This document shows, one piece after another, positions 35,001 through 45,768 of a stretch of DNA of 64,000 nucleotides; the first letter of the stretch is position 1; the number at the start of each line of letters is the position of its first letter. The notes under the pieces are model-generated. The model worked only from the letters and a program-made list of their open reading frames with translations. It was not told the DNA's origin and ran no database searches. The translations under genes were made by a program, and so were the position numbers. The stretch is from Crossaster papposus (taxonomy: Eukaryota; Echinodermata; Asteroidea; Velatida; Solasteridae): assembly GCA_037893245.1 (NCBI GenBank), contig JBAIAA010000804.1, positions 186,001-250,000 of the forward strand. The letters are read 5' to 3'.

Positions 35001-37470
35001 AAATCTCATTTTTTATGTTTACCGAAACCGATAAAAATGAAATAAAAATCAATTAAAAAAATTTAAAACACATCAAACAAGTTTAATTTCAGTTCTGCAT
35101 AAGAGATCTCTCTGAAATATTTATTTTTCTGCAAGAATTGTGACAATCGGTGGTGGCATTCATGAGATATGGCATTTTACAGATTTTCGATAAGGTCCGA
35201 AAACCTGTTCAAAATGGTAAAAAATGTGAAACATTCAATTTTACCTGATTTGGGGCCTTTGTTCGAGTTAAAAGATAAGCAAAAATAGTTTAATACAGCA
35301 TATTGTTTGACATGTTTACACTCAATTATGCATTTAAAACCAAACAAATTTGACCAAATGTCAATGCTACTTTAAACAAAATTGTCGAAAAATGCACATT
35401 TCGACATTTTTGCAATTTGCAGACATGAAATTACTGCAAAAATGACTAAGTCCAGCTAATTAATATGCATAAATGGGATAACTCAAGCTGTGATTGGTCT
35501 TTTGAGGTGAAATTTGGAATATAGTACAATGGTATGAAGAGCTACTGGGTGAGTAAAGATTTTTATTACAGCTCATTAATTATGCAAATTAGCTAATTAT
35601 GAGCTAATTATATATTCATATTTAAATTACGCTAATTAGGTACAAATAAATTGTAAATTTTGTCCGTCATTGTACTTGATGTTCAATGAAATAACCCTCT
35701 GAAACATTTCAGCCACAAATGTTTATGCATTATATGCAAACGAGTCATTTTAAGTCTTCTTAAACATTAATTTAAAATGGATGATAAACACGCCACGAGA
35801 GCAACTCGGATCGAGGCCGGGAAAATATACGTCGATGACCGGCTTGCATCAGGCATCTGGGAGTGTGCTACCTATCAGATGCCGGCCTGAACCCGCCTGG
35901 GTCTGGTCATTGTCAAAATATTCCCGGCACGAGCTGTTGGTAATAGTCAAATTTGGGACAACTAAAAAACAAAAAATATGCGTATTCAATTTTTGGTTTG
36001 AAACAACACCAGAAAACACTATCTTATTTTCCAGCTAATCTGGTGTTATTCCGTAGGGCCGGGTTTGATTTTGACAGTCCATTAATTATTTAGCAAAGTG
36101 GTGAAAGTCTCCAGTTTTCTTAGCTTTGATGACATGCCGGTTGATGTTTGAAATCAGGTCTACATCTAGTAGTGGGTTGTTTTAGACCAGGACAATCCAG
36201 CACTGGAGGGTGTTCTTTGCCGTTAGCTTGTGTCTGATGTGTCAATGGTGCTGTAAATGGTCTCCGTCAATGAAAACTTGCAAAGGTAGGCTCTGGATTG
36301 CTGTACCCTACCGGTGATCTGAAATTGAATGAAATGAAACTTACAGATTAGCTGCTAATAATTAAAATTAAATAAAAACTTGCTAATCTAAATTTGGAAA
36401 TTGCTTGTTAAATTTAGAATTCAATGCACACTATTTAGTACGAAGTCATTTGGCAGTAGTCCTGCCACTTCTTTTGAACCCGGTTTGAATCATGCCAAGG
36501 ATAGGTCTATACTGTGAATTGGGTTGACAGTATCTACATGTACTTTATTTATCATTGCATAGGTTTCTTCCAACACGTCAAACTGGCGTTTCATTTTTTG
36601 TTTTCTTTATGTGTTTTTGGCTTTTGCTTTCTAAACAAAGTCCTTGTTTTCTTGTTTAATTCATGAAAAATACAGTTGACCTATGTATGATTGTTATTGT
36701 ATGTTTGTTCCACCTTTTGTTGGCATGTGATACATGTGTGTCCTTTGTTATGGAGTAATTACATCAGGAAATGACAAAACATTCTACCCACTGTATTTAG
36801 AACTTGATTAGAACTAAGTAAGATTATTGGAAATTAACAGTTTTAAGAGGGAGAATAAAAACCACACGTAACAGCCAGCAACCAACTGCGCATGCTCGAA
36901 TTGCACACAACTAAACTTAAGTCCCGTGACGCAGTTTAATGTAAAACACGGCTTTTATATCTATAAACGTTACTCCCTTGCACGATCTGCCGATCACTTG
37001 AGTTTGTCCGGTTTTTCTCTTATAAAATCGGTGTATTTTTACCAAGATTTGTAACCTTTCCACATGTTCGTCTTTTAAATGACTTATGTAACAACAATTA
37101 TTACATCAAACTTACCTGAGCATTTTCCGTTTTGAAGAAGCTCGATTCAGTAGCAGTCCAAGACGCCATCAAATGTTTTTCTTGGTTGCGGTTTATACGC
37201 CATGTTTTACGTTGAAACAGGTCACGCAGGTCACGCAGAGCCGACACGGATAAAAACTCGAAACAATTTTCGCGCTGATTTCTTCAAATGTTTCACATGT
37301 GACTATATCGAATTTGTCAATGGATGAATATTGCAGGATTTGTGGAGCCGTTTCGTACTTTAGTTTCGAGCGGTCGGGACAAAAAATGGAAGCCATGTTT
37401 CAGAAATTCGAAGGTGCACTGATAGTCTGATACTAGTCAAGGTCACAAGCTACCACCAGCTGGGCCCAAT
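32016..37470. other. Long non-coding region
   Basis: 5.4 kb without a supported gene. Noted: a diverged copy of the 13,649 segment at 32,787-32,843; a small group of AACCAACAATG / TACCCAACATT palindromic words at 33,560-33,690, reminiscent of the AACCAAT clusters; AT-rich sequence with several TAATTAGCTAATTA words at 35,455-35,640. Nothing else stands out. Confidence 0.4.
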
Positions 37471-37862
37471 AAGCCATTTGCGCGTGACCCCGAGTTAAAT
37501 TAAAATAATATCTGGTACACTGACTTGTTTACACAGCTTGGCACAGTTTAACTTTAACTTCCCCATACCAAAGACACTGTTGCTATATCACGTGATTCGG
37601 GGCAAGCTTTTGCATAGTTACGTAAGAGACGCTCAGCACCAATACATTTTTTACAATGGGTTAGAATGGCAAAAAGACACCAGACCATTCCAGAGCTGGG
37701 GGTTGCTAGCGTATGACGCGTAAGGCTTGCCCCGAATCACGTGATATAGCAACAGCGTCTTTTGTCTGGAGAATTTAAAGTTAAACGGTGCCAAGCTGTG
37801 TGAGCAAGTCAGTGTTACCAGATGTTATTCAAATTTAACTCGGGGTCACGCGCAAATGGCTT
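37471..37862. mobile_element. Foldback element copy 1 (~150 bp TIRs)
   Basis: Starts AAGCCATTTGCGCGTGACCC and ends with its exact complement. The arms stay complementary for ~150 bp (through CAGCTTGGCAC and CTATATCACGTGATTCGGGG), leaving a core of ~90 bp. A near-identical second copy lies at 41,100-41,490. No coding capacity. Confidence 0.85.
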
Positions 37863-38123
37863 ATTTCTTGGCTCTGCTTACAGTTAGCGAAAAATCCCTG
37901 CTTACTACAGCTTACTAAGGATTCTGTGCTTACAGGGTGAGCACATAATTTTTCTGCTAGCGCGGTTAGCGGAAAATGGTGACCGTAAGCGCGGAATTCC
38001 GTGGTTAACAGAGCCATGACATTGGGCCCTGATTGGATGAGTGAAACACTTGAAGAAAAGTCCATTTTTGCAAGGGGTGTTTTCCAGTGCGCGAGTCACA
38101 GCGCGGTGCACTTTTCACAAGTT
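37863..38123. other. Spacer with small inverted repeat
   Basis: GGCTCTG (37,870) and CAGAGCC (38,015) with TTAGCG-type words between them suggest a small decayed hairpin element. No gene. Confidence 0.3.
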
Positions 38124-39419
38124 CACTCTAAAAAAAGATTGGTTGAAAATAACCAATATATTTGTCGATTTCAACCAATCCAGTTGGTAGATATGTGGAT
38201 AACCAAAATATTGGTTAAAATAACTAATCTGATATTGGTTACCTATTTAACCAATCCATATTGGTTATAACACTAACCAATGCAATGTTGGTTAATTTAA
38301 CCAATCCACAATGGTAGGACTCCAACCAATTTGTATTGGTTACCACGTAACCAATCCATATTGGTTATAGCACTAACCAATCCATATTGGTTATAGCACT
38401 AACCAATACATAATGGTAGGGCTGCAACCAATTCATATTGGTTAACACTTAACCAATTGCATTGCTTATAACAAATGCCAAAATACAATATTGGTTAATT
38501 CAACCAATTTATAATGGTAAGGCTACAACCAATATGTATTGGTTCCTACGTGGACAAATTACGTAATGAAATAATACCAATGGAATTAATTTATTACACA
38601 TTGCAATTACGCTTACATACAATAATAACCGAGATATTACCTACATAGCACTTACTACAAACTTAGCTATTGCCGTTGTTAGTTTTATAGTTCGCTTTTT
38701 TGTCCACGACTAAGTCACAGCTAGTTTTTTATGAACAATGTCAAAATTTTAATACGAATGAAATTTAATGTGAATTGTTCACTATGTTTGCACAAAAATC
38801 TATATTCAATCATGGAATCGTTTGAATAATTACATATTATGGTCAAACAAATGCATTTAACATCGACTATTGTCAAAACAAATGTCCTCACTTCTGATTG
38901 GTCAGTTGCTATAGGTACATTTCCTACAAGCTCAACCAATATGACTGGTTGAAGGACAACCAATCTATTGGCAATAGATTGGTTAATACAGGCTCAACCA
39001 ATATGACTAGTTAAAGGACAACCAATATATTGGTTATGATTAACCAATAGATTGGTTGATACCTTAGTTGCAAGCTCAACCAATATAACTGGTTGAAGGA
39101 CAACCAATATATTGGTTTAAATGACCAATAGATTGGTTGATACCTTCAACCAATATGACTGGTTGACGGACAACCAATATATTGGTTAAAAATTACCAAT
39201 AGATTGGTTGATACCTTCAACCAATATGACTGGTTGACGGACAACCAATATATTGGTTATAAATGACCAATATATTGGTTGATACCTTCAACCAATATGA
39301 CTGTTTGACGGACATCCAACGCATTGGTTACGCTTTAACCAACACATTGGTTAAAAACAACCAATATTGGGTCAACCAATTAGATTGGTTAGTCTTTTAA
39401 CCAAACTGTTTTTAGAGTG
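38124..39419. mobile_element. AACCAAT-palindrome element with CACTCTAAAAA termini
   Basis: The left end CACTCTAAAAAAAGATTGGT and right end CCAAACTGTTTTTAGAGTG give an ~11 bp perfect TIR. Most of the 1.3 kb is made of palindromes AACCAATATATTGGTT and variants, arranged in two blocks (38,135-38,545 and 38,935-39,410) around a ~380 bp unique AT-rich core. The core matches the sequence beside the palindromes at 2,046-2,120 and 45,700-45,768. No transposase. Target duplication is unclear (at most TT). Probably a non-autonomous DNA transposon. Confidence 0.7.
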
Positions 39420-39839
39420 TTGGTTTGCGCGCGGTAATAATTCGCGTTGTGTGCGAAGTGAAAAACGAACGGTTTATCTAAAACTAAATTAATACTTTCC
39501 CAGATTCTAAAACTGTTGTTATTTCGAAGATGTACAATATGAAATATTATTTCTAACCCTGGCTAAAAAGAATTGAAAGATATTGTCATTTTCTATTTTT
39601 AACAATTATTTCAAAAACACCCCCAAAATGGAAGTTCCGAGAACTTGTGTGTTCTGCGCGCGTGGCAGACTCCGCGTGCACGCGTTGTGCCATTAATAGT
39701 CAGACAAAACTTCTAAGTTTTGGGACATTGCCCTAGTTCTAGTCTTTGATGTTGATCTGCTGCTAATATTCCATTTCCAGTGAAGTTCTCGGATAAAGAA
39801 AACAAGCTTGGCAAACACTAATGAGTCCCAGAACACAAT
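39420..39839. other. Non-coding spacer
   Basis: No gene or repeat recognised. Confidence 0.3.
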
Positions 39840-40048
39840 CAGGCGCGGATCCAGGGGTGGGCCGCGGGGGCACGTGCCCCCCAGGTAAAATGAGTAAAAA
39901 AAATAAAAATGGGGGGTGGGGAAAAAGAGGGGAGGTGGAGAAAAGGAAGGGAGGAGGATCGGATCGGAGGATCTGCTGTCTAATTCTTGGCATATTAATA
40001 TAATACTGACTAAAAAGAGTTATCAATTCATGGAACCCCAGATGGCGA

Positions 40049-40057
40049 CCCACACCC
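40049..40057. repeat. Left 9 bp TSD of TIR element A
   Basis: CCCACACCC here and at 41,087-41,095, exactly. The uninterrupted relative at ~47.58 kb has a single CCCGCACCC at the homologous place. Confidence 0.85.
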
Positions 40058-41086
40058 TAGTCTTGGTGCAAGACGTTGTTGTTTATTATCAAACAATAGA
40101 GGGCGCTGTTGGGAAACTTCCAGATAACCACCACACAAATCGACTCAGAACAACGTCTTGGTGATTTCGTCTCGTCTCACGTGACATAACCAAATGTGAC
40201 CTCAATTGCATATTCAACAAAGGTCATATTGAAAATACGCAAGCGCACAAGTACGCTGCATAATGAGCTGACAGACTGGTACATTGTACATGTATTACTA
40301 TGTATGCACACCATCAATGGTCAGAGTCAAAGTCGTGTGGGTACAAGACTCGTCACGTGTTCTGCAATACATAAACTGTTTATGCAAATTAGGTACGTCA
40401 TATGTATGCAAGGAATCTGCCCAGAATTTTCCGGGCAGATTGAACGAGTTGGCCAAGACGTTCTTCTTGACAGATTCGCGGCTTCCAGAATACGCCCTCT
40501 ATCGGTGGAATAATCGCGACGCGTATAGGGGTGCACTATCCTAATTGAAGGGAGAATTTCTCCGCGGTCTTATTAGCATGAAATGTGCCCCCACAATTTC
40601 TTTTGAAAAAGGAGTCCGTTTGGTAAAAGAAATGGTGGGATTGTGTAAATTTAGCATGGGATCAACTCCCTGGTTTCTGAGCTTCAATCTGAAGGCAGAC
40701 TTGACAAAATTACGGTTGAAAAATGGGTACTAATTGCCCTAGAACGTGGAGGGATGCCATTTGTAAAATGGCTGCGTGCAGGCTGGGAAAGTATCACTTT
40801 TCGGGAGGTGAGTTTCTTTTGGTGTGAATATTAAAAAATGTAATTGGCTAACCCACCCAAAATTGAAAAGAAATGGAAAGATAAAGGCCAAGACAATAAT
40901 CTGATTGTTGTTTGATAAACCCCAGTGATGTTGGTTTGCATGAAACTTGGCCCTAAACGTTGTTTATTTTACACTGTTTTCAATGGGACTTGAATTAGGA
41001 CAGTGCACCCATAGTGTTGTTGAGTGCATAGGCCCTAAGGTTTTATGGTTTTACTAACTCAACAAGAACGTCTTGCACCAAGACTA
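40058..41086. mobile_element. TIR element A with 9 bp TSD
   Basis: A 1,029 bp element. The left end TAGTCTTGGTGCAAGACGTT is the exact complement of the right end. It is flanked by CCCACACCC on both sides. The terminus is self-complementary (GTCTTGGTGCAAGAC). Inside, AAGACGTT(G/C)TT words recur near 40,148 and 40,453, and GCCCTCTAT near 40,492 mirrors ATAGAGGGC near 40,095, so an older inverted duplication may sit within. No transposase frame. Same terminal design as element B (14,500-15,182). Confidence 0.85.
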
Positions 41087-41099
41087 CCCACACCCGTTC

Positions 41100-41490
41100 A
41101 AGCCATTTGCGCGTGACCCCGAGTTAAATATAAATAATATCTGGTACACTGACTTGTTCACACAGCTTGGCACAGTTTAACTTTAAATTCTCAAGACCAA
41201 AGACACTGTTGCTATATCACGTGAATTGGGGCAAGCTTTTGCATAGTTAAGTAAGAGACGCTCAGCACCAATACATTGTTTACAATGGGTGAGAATGGCA
41301 AAAAGACACCAGACCATTCCAGAGCTGGGGGTTGCTAGCGTATGACGCGTAAGGCTTGCCCCGAATCACGTGATATAGCAACAGCGTCTTTGGTCTGGAG
41401 AATTTAAAGTTAAACTGTGCCAAGCTGTGTGAGCAAGTTAGTGTACCAGATGTTATTCAAATTTAACTCGGGGTCACGCGCAAATGGCTT
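41100..41490. mobile_element. Foldback element copy 2
   Basis: 391 bp, near-identical to 37,471-37,862, with AAGCCATTTGCG ends and ~150 bp inverted arms. It starts only 4 bp after the right TSD of element A and interrupts copy A of the CAGGCGCGG repeat, as shown by the uninterrupted copy B. A target duplication is not evident. Confidence 0.85.
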
Positions 41491-41615
41491 ATTGTCCATG
41501 CACATGAAGCCCTCTCAGGGTCTCTACTCGCAGCGGAAGAGCGAGGCTGGACGGACATTGGTGTTATCCGCAGAGGACAACCTGAACCCGCCTGGCGCGC
41601 ATCTAGCCGCTCGTT

Positions 41616-41650
41616 GGTATCACCATGGAGCTATAGCTCCATGGTATCAC
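41616..41650. mobile_element. Ultra-short palindromic insertion (~20 bp) with 7-8 bp direct repeats
   Basis: GGTATCAC at 41,616-41,623 and 41,643-41,650 flank the perfect palindrome CATGGAGCTATAGCTCCATG. Copy B of the surrounding repeat has GGTATTAG followed directly by AGGTGGC at the homologous site (~47,722), so the palindrome and one repeat are absent there. Confidence 0.65.
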
Positions 41651-41798
41651 TGGCTCCGTTAACCTCGGATACTCGGACTACCTGGCAGTGGCATCGAGGT
41701 TCGATAAATAATCCCGCGCCTGGTGGACATGTGGCCATTGAATTGGCAGTAATGTCCCTTCCCGCCAATTATCATTTTATTGCAGTATATCTGGATGA

Positions 41799-44684
41799 AT
41801 GTTTATGTTCTTAACTACCTTGTGTAAGAATGTTAGTTGGTTGGTTGTTAGCGACAGTTTTGCTATAAATATTTATATATATTCTCGCATGTTCCAGTTT
41901 TGGGTGTGGCCCACAATTTTTCAAGACTTTGTATTGGACAACGGTTTTGACATAGTGTGCATCTGTGAAACATGGTTGACACCATGCAATGATGCTGTAG
42001 TTGCTGATTTGGTACCAAGTGGCTTCATCTTCAAGCATCACCCCAGAGCTGGCAGACGGGGAGGTGGAATCGGCCTTCTGTTCCGTGAAGAACTAAAGCT
42101 GACTATCAAGCCGTCAGATGACCATCTGAGTAGTTTTGAGATGATGTCAGGTACTCTAGCATCCAACAGTATCAGTGTGGACATTATCATCGTCTACAGA
42201 CCACCTGGGAACCAGTCTACTTTTTCACAATTTATTGATGAGTTTTCCCAGATGCTCGATGAAAGAATTTTTAGATCCACACCCCTAGTTATAACTGGCG
42301 ATCTTAACATCCACCTCGATAATCTTTCAGCACCAAACACGCGAAAGTTTAATGACTTGCTTGTCAGTTACGGCCTATCCCAGGAAGTTTCGTCACCCAC
42401 ACACGACAAGGGTCACATCCTCGATGTCTTCATTACTCACAAACAGGAGAAACAGATATACTCAGATCTTCGGGTCATGCCTGGTATATCTGATCATGCT
42501 GCTATTGTATGCCATCTTCATCTTCACAAGCCATGCTTAGCTGACCGAACAATGGTTCGTCGGAACATCAAAGCAATTGACAGGGCCTCATTTGCCAGAA
42601 GCTTGCAGCAGAGCAACATCATGCCAGCCTCTACAGACAGCATTGATGGCGCCGTCAAGCACTACAACACTGCTCTGGAAAACCTTCTTGACACCTGTGC
42701 ACCAGCTAGAATCTACAGTACAAAGAGGCGTCTAGGCGCCTCATGGTACAACCATGAGATTGTCGTCGAGAAACGGAAGCGCAGACAACTTGAGCGAAAG
42801 TGGCGCTCGAACAAACTGGAAATCAATCTCCAACTATATCGCAACCAAAGACAGCATGTAAACTCCCTCGTCCGGATAGCGAAATGTACCTACTACATCA
42901 ATACAATTGAGGAATGTGGTAGTGACTCGAATCGCTTATTTTCCGTCGCCAATCAGCTTCTAAATCGCAAGAAACCATCTCCTCTTCCGTGCCATGTATG
43001 TAGTAAATCCATGGCTCAGCTATTTGGCCAGTTCTTTATTACAAAAATTAATAACAGTCTTTCTCCAAGTGTGACAGTGCTACCTCCTCCACTAACATCA
43101 GCATCCTTGGTCACTTTCAGACTCACTTCTTCGCTTGAAATTGAGTCCCTTCTTCGGAACAGCCCAGCAAAATCATGTGTTTTAGACCCTGTTCCCACTA
43201 AGCTGTTGAGGGACTGCACTCCTGTCTTTGCACCGATATTGGCTGAAATTGTGAACATGAGTCTCCAACAGGCTGAAGTGCCTCCTGCTTTAAAACTAGC
43301 GTACATTCATCCTCTACTGAAGAAGACATCACTTGATCCAGAAGTACTTAACAATTACCGACCTGTATCGAACTTACCTTATTTGTCAAAGGTTCTTGAA
43401 AGAGTCGCCTTCTCAAGGCTGTCTGAATACCTTCAAAATAATGATCTTCTTGATAATAGACAGTCTGCTTACCGTAAACACCACAGTGTCGAAACCTTGT
43501 TAGTCAACCTTTCTAACGATATTCTAAAGGGAATGGATGTCGGGAAGATTACTGCTGTAGTGCTATTGGACTTATCCTCTGCATTCGACACTGTCAATCA
43601 CACAATATTATTAAATAACCTTATCTCACTTGGTATTCAAGGACAAGCGCTCGATTGGTTTAAATCTTACTTATCCGGTCGTTATCAAACAGTATGTGTC
43701 AATGAAGCTAAATCAGATCCAGTTGTTCTTAATTGTGGAGTCCCGCAAGGTTCTGTCGGTGGCCCAATTCTTTTCTCTATATATTTGTCCAGATTGAAAT
43801 ACATTTTAATGCTTCATTCAATTAATTATCATTGTTATGCAGATGATGTCCAACTTTATGTTTCTTTTCCACCCAGCCAAGTTGAAGCACTCAATACAAT
43901 TCAAAAACTTGAAGCATGTATTGATGATGTCACAGCTTGGATGAGCTCCAACTCCTTAAAACTCAACAATGACAAATCAGAATTCCTACTCATTGGTTCT
44001 AAAGTGCAGTTAGCTAAAGTTCATATTCCTTTTGTAACTATTGGTAATACTACTATTCAATTGTCTAAATCATGTAGAAATCTTGGTGTTATGTTCGATT
44101 CTACTATGTCAATGTCAGTTCAAGTATCTGCTGTTTGTAAATCTGCCTGGTATCAGCTTCGTAACCTAGGTGTTATTCGTAAATATTTAACCCGTTCAGC
44201 TACTGAAAAAATTGTTCATGCCCTTGTTTCTTCCCGTTTAGATTTTTGTAATTCACTTCTTCACCAACTACCTAAAACTCAAATAGCTCGTCTGCAAAAA
44301 TTGCAAAATACAGCAGCTCGTATCATTACACTTACAAAACGTAGAACCCACATTACACCTGTTCTGCACTCTCTCCATTGGCTACCTGTTCATTTCCGTA
44401 TTGTGTTTAAATTAATTTTACTTGAGTTTCATTGTATTCATGGTTCAGCTCCAACATATAATACTGATTTGATTGTGCATTATAATCCTCCTAGGCGCCG
44501 TCGTTCTTCAAATACTACCTTACTTGTTGTTCCTAAGTGTAATAATTCATGGGGTGATCGGTCATTCGCACATGCTGGTCCCTCACTCTGGAATAAGCTG
44601 CCACAGGATATCCGCAGTATTTCCTCTGTTCAAAATTTCAAAATTGCTCTCAAAACTCACCTGTTCGAACTAGCTTTCATGTAA
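41799..44684 (+). CDS. LINE ORF2: endonuclease-reverse transcriptase (CR1/L2/Rex1-like group)
   Basis: A 961-codon open frame encoding the enzyme that nicks target DNA and reverse-transcribes the element's RNA. The apurinic-type endonuclease domain covers ~45-245, with ETWL (57-60), YRPPG (133-137), GDLN (167-170) and SDH (231-233). The first strand of the domain with its catalytic Asn is missing, so the copy is 5' truncated near 41.9 kb and the first ~40 residues, including this Met, are probably not native. The RT spans ~500-790: NNYRPVSNLPYLSKVLE, LLDLSSAFDTVNH (catalytic Asp 591), GVPQGSVGGPILF (648-659) and YADD (680-683). A C-terminal domain typical of this LINE group follows (RLQKLQNTAARI, LHWLPV, WGDRSFAHAGPSLWNKLP). 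There is no stop or frameshift in 2.9 kb, implying recent insertion. SVGGP replaces the usual SVLGP, one possibly inactivating change. ORF1 is absent. Confidence 0.92.
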   Translation: MFMFLTTLCKNVSWLVVSDSFAINIYIYSRMFQFWVWPTIFQDFVLDNGFDIVCICETWLTPCNDAVVADLVPSGFIFKHHPRAGRRGGGIGLLFREELKLTIKPSDDHLSSFEMMSGTLASNSISVDIIIVYRPPGNQSTFSQFIDEFSQMLDERIFRSTPLVITGDLNIHLDNLSAPNTRKFNDLLVSYGLSQEVSSPTHDKGHILDVFITHKQEKQIYSDLRVMPGISDHAAIVCHLHLHKPCLADRTMVRRNIKAIDRASFARSLQQSNIMPASTDSIDGAVKHYNTALENLLDTCAPARIYSTKRRLGASWYNHEIVVEKRKRRQLERKWRSNKLEINLQLYRNQRQHVNSLVRIAKCTYYINTIEECGSDSNRLFSVANQLLNRKKPSPLPCHVCSKSMAQLFGQFFITKINNSLSPSVTVLPPPLTSASLVTFRLTSSLEIESLLRNSPAKSCVLDPVPTKLLRDCTPVFAPILAEIVNMSLQQAEVPPALKLAYIHPLLKKTSLDPEVLNNYRPVSNLPYLSKVLERVAFSRLSEYLQNNDLLDNRQSAYRKHHSVETLLVNLSNDILKGMDVGKITAVVLLDLSSAFDTVNHTILLNNLISLGIQGQALDWFKSYLSGRYQTVCVNEAKSDPVVLNCGVPQGSVGGPILFSIYLSRLKYILMLHSINYHCYADDVQLYVSFPPSQVEALNTIQKLEACIDDVTAWMSSNSLKLNNDKSEFLLIGSKVQLAKVHIPFVTIGNTTIQLSKSCRNLGVMFDSTMSMSVQVSAVCKSAWYQLRNLGVIRKYLTRSATEKIVHALVSSRLDFCNSLLHQLPKTQIARLQKLQNTAARIITLTKRRTHITPVLHSLHWLPVHFRIVFKLILLEFHCIHGSAPTYNTDLIVHYNPPRRRRSSNTTLLVVPKCNNSWGDRSFAHAGPSLWNKLPQDIRSISSVQNFKIALKTHLFELAFM

Positions 44685-44802
44685 ATCCAGACTTGTCGTT
44701 ATGTTTGTCTTTTGTTTTTTGTTTTTTCCTTCTTGCGCCTTGAGCATCTTATTAGATGGAATGGCGCATTATAAATACTCGTTATTATTCTTATTATTAT
44801 TA
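44685..44802 (+). mobile_element. LINE 3' UTR with terminal hairpin and ATT microsatellite tail
   Basis: A hairpin is formed by GCGCC (44,735-44,739) with GGCGC (44,763-44,767) and CATCT (44,745-44,749) with AGATG (44,754-44,758). It is followed by ATTATAAATACTCG and (TTA/TTC)n. A short 3' UTR with a hairpin and a short microsatellite tail is the usual end of CR1/L2-type LINEs, read by their own reverse transcriptase. Confidence 0.8.
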
Positions 44803-45089
44803 TCAACTTTAATATATTTATAATATATTTATAATCTGCATAATTCCCCTTTTTATCTCCATATAATCTTGAACACTTTTGCTAACAAAATCAGAGGAAA
44901 GAGGCCAGGAATCGCCTCAGATTGCACTACAAAGCATATAGAATCCAAAATTTCCCCGGGCCCTTAAGCGGGCCCCGGAACCCACGCCGTTAAAGTTTTC
45001 GCGCAACGCGCTCACATTTTTCAATTTGGGGTGTGCCCCACATTCATCAATAAATGTACAGATGTATATGTATTATATCTTTATATATA
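44803..45089. other. Spacer with GC-rich repeat fragment
   Basis: The segment 44,945-45,050 contains CCGGGCCCTTAAGCGGGCCCCGG and a GGGGTGTGCCCC palindrome, probably a fragment of another DNA element. The remainder is AT-rich. Confidence 0.35.
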
Positions 45090-45768
45090 TATATTCTCCA
45101 TAATATTAATTACTCCAAAAATAAATGGCAATAAAAACTTACTTGGTAAGAAGTACAGCAGCTTTGGATAGTATAGTATAATGCAATTTTAGAAACCTTT
45201 CACTTTGAAGTACTGCGGTTATTGAAAAAGATATGACTTTTTATCCCAAAAAAATTGAATCTGAGAAGCGTTACTGCAGTGACGTTTCTCAGACTGTGTA
45301 TTCCAATGCAGATTATTCTTTTTGCGTGGACATAACCGCTCTAGATTTTCGGCAATATCTCAAAATCGCTACCACCTTTTTAAATGAAATGTTAACAGGT
45401 TAGTTTTATGGTATATATCTATAACTATATAGGATTGAAACAAACAGTGGGTTCCAATTACCAAACGTATACGATCCCTTTAACCAACGTGTTGGTTAAA
45501 GCGTAACCAATGCGTTGGTTGTCCGTCAACCAGTCATATTGGTTGAAGGTATCAACCAATCATTGGTCATTTATAACCAATATATTGGTTGTCTTTCAAC
45601 CAGTCATATTGGTTGAGCTTGTAACCAAGGTATCAACCAATCTATTGGTCATTCATAACCAATATGTTGGTTGTCCTTCAACCAGTCATCCATGATTGAA
45701 TTTAGATTTGTCAGTGCAAACATAGTGAAAAATTCGCATTACATTTCATTCGTATTTAATAAACTGAC
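45090..45768. repeat. AACCAAT palindrome cluster plus unique block (right arm, inverted)
   Basis: Reverse complement of 2,046-2,692, colinear and close in sequence. Palindromes lie at 45,480-45,690. It is followed on the right by the tRNA-like array, as on the left side in mirror order. Confidence 0.8.

Larger units (their letters stand above)
39840..41748 (+). mobile_element. CAGGCGCGGATCC repeat, copy A, interrupted by insertions
   Basis: Begins CAGGCGCGGATCCAGGGG, then the palindromic GGGGGCACGTGCCCCCC, a purine-rich GGGGAGG stretch and GGATCGGATCGGAGGATC. It then continues, after two insertions, from CCATGCACATGAAGCCCTCT to GTGGCCATTGAATTGG. Copy B at 47,362-47,826 has the same order without the insertions. 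No enzyme is encoded; it may be a non-autonomous DNA element fragment. Confidence 0.7.
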
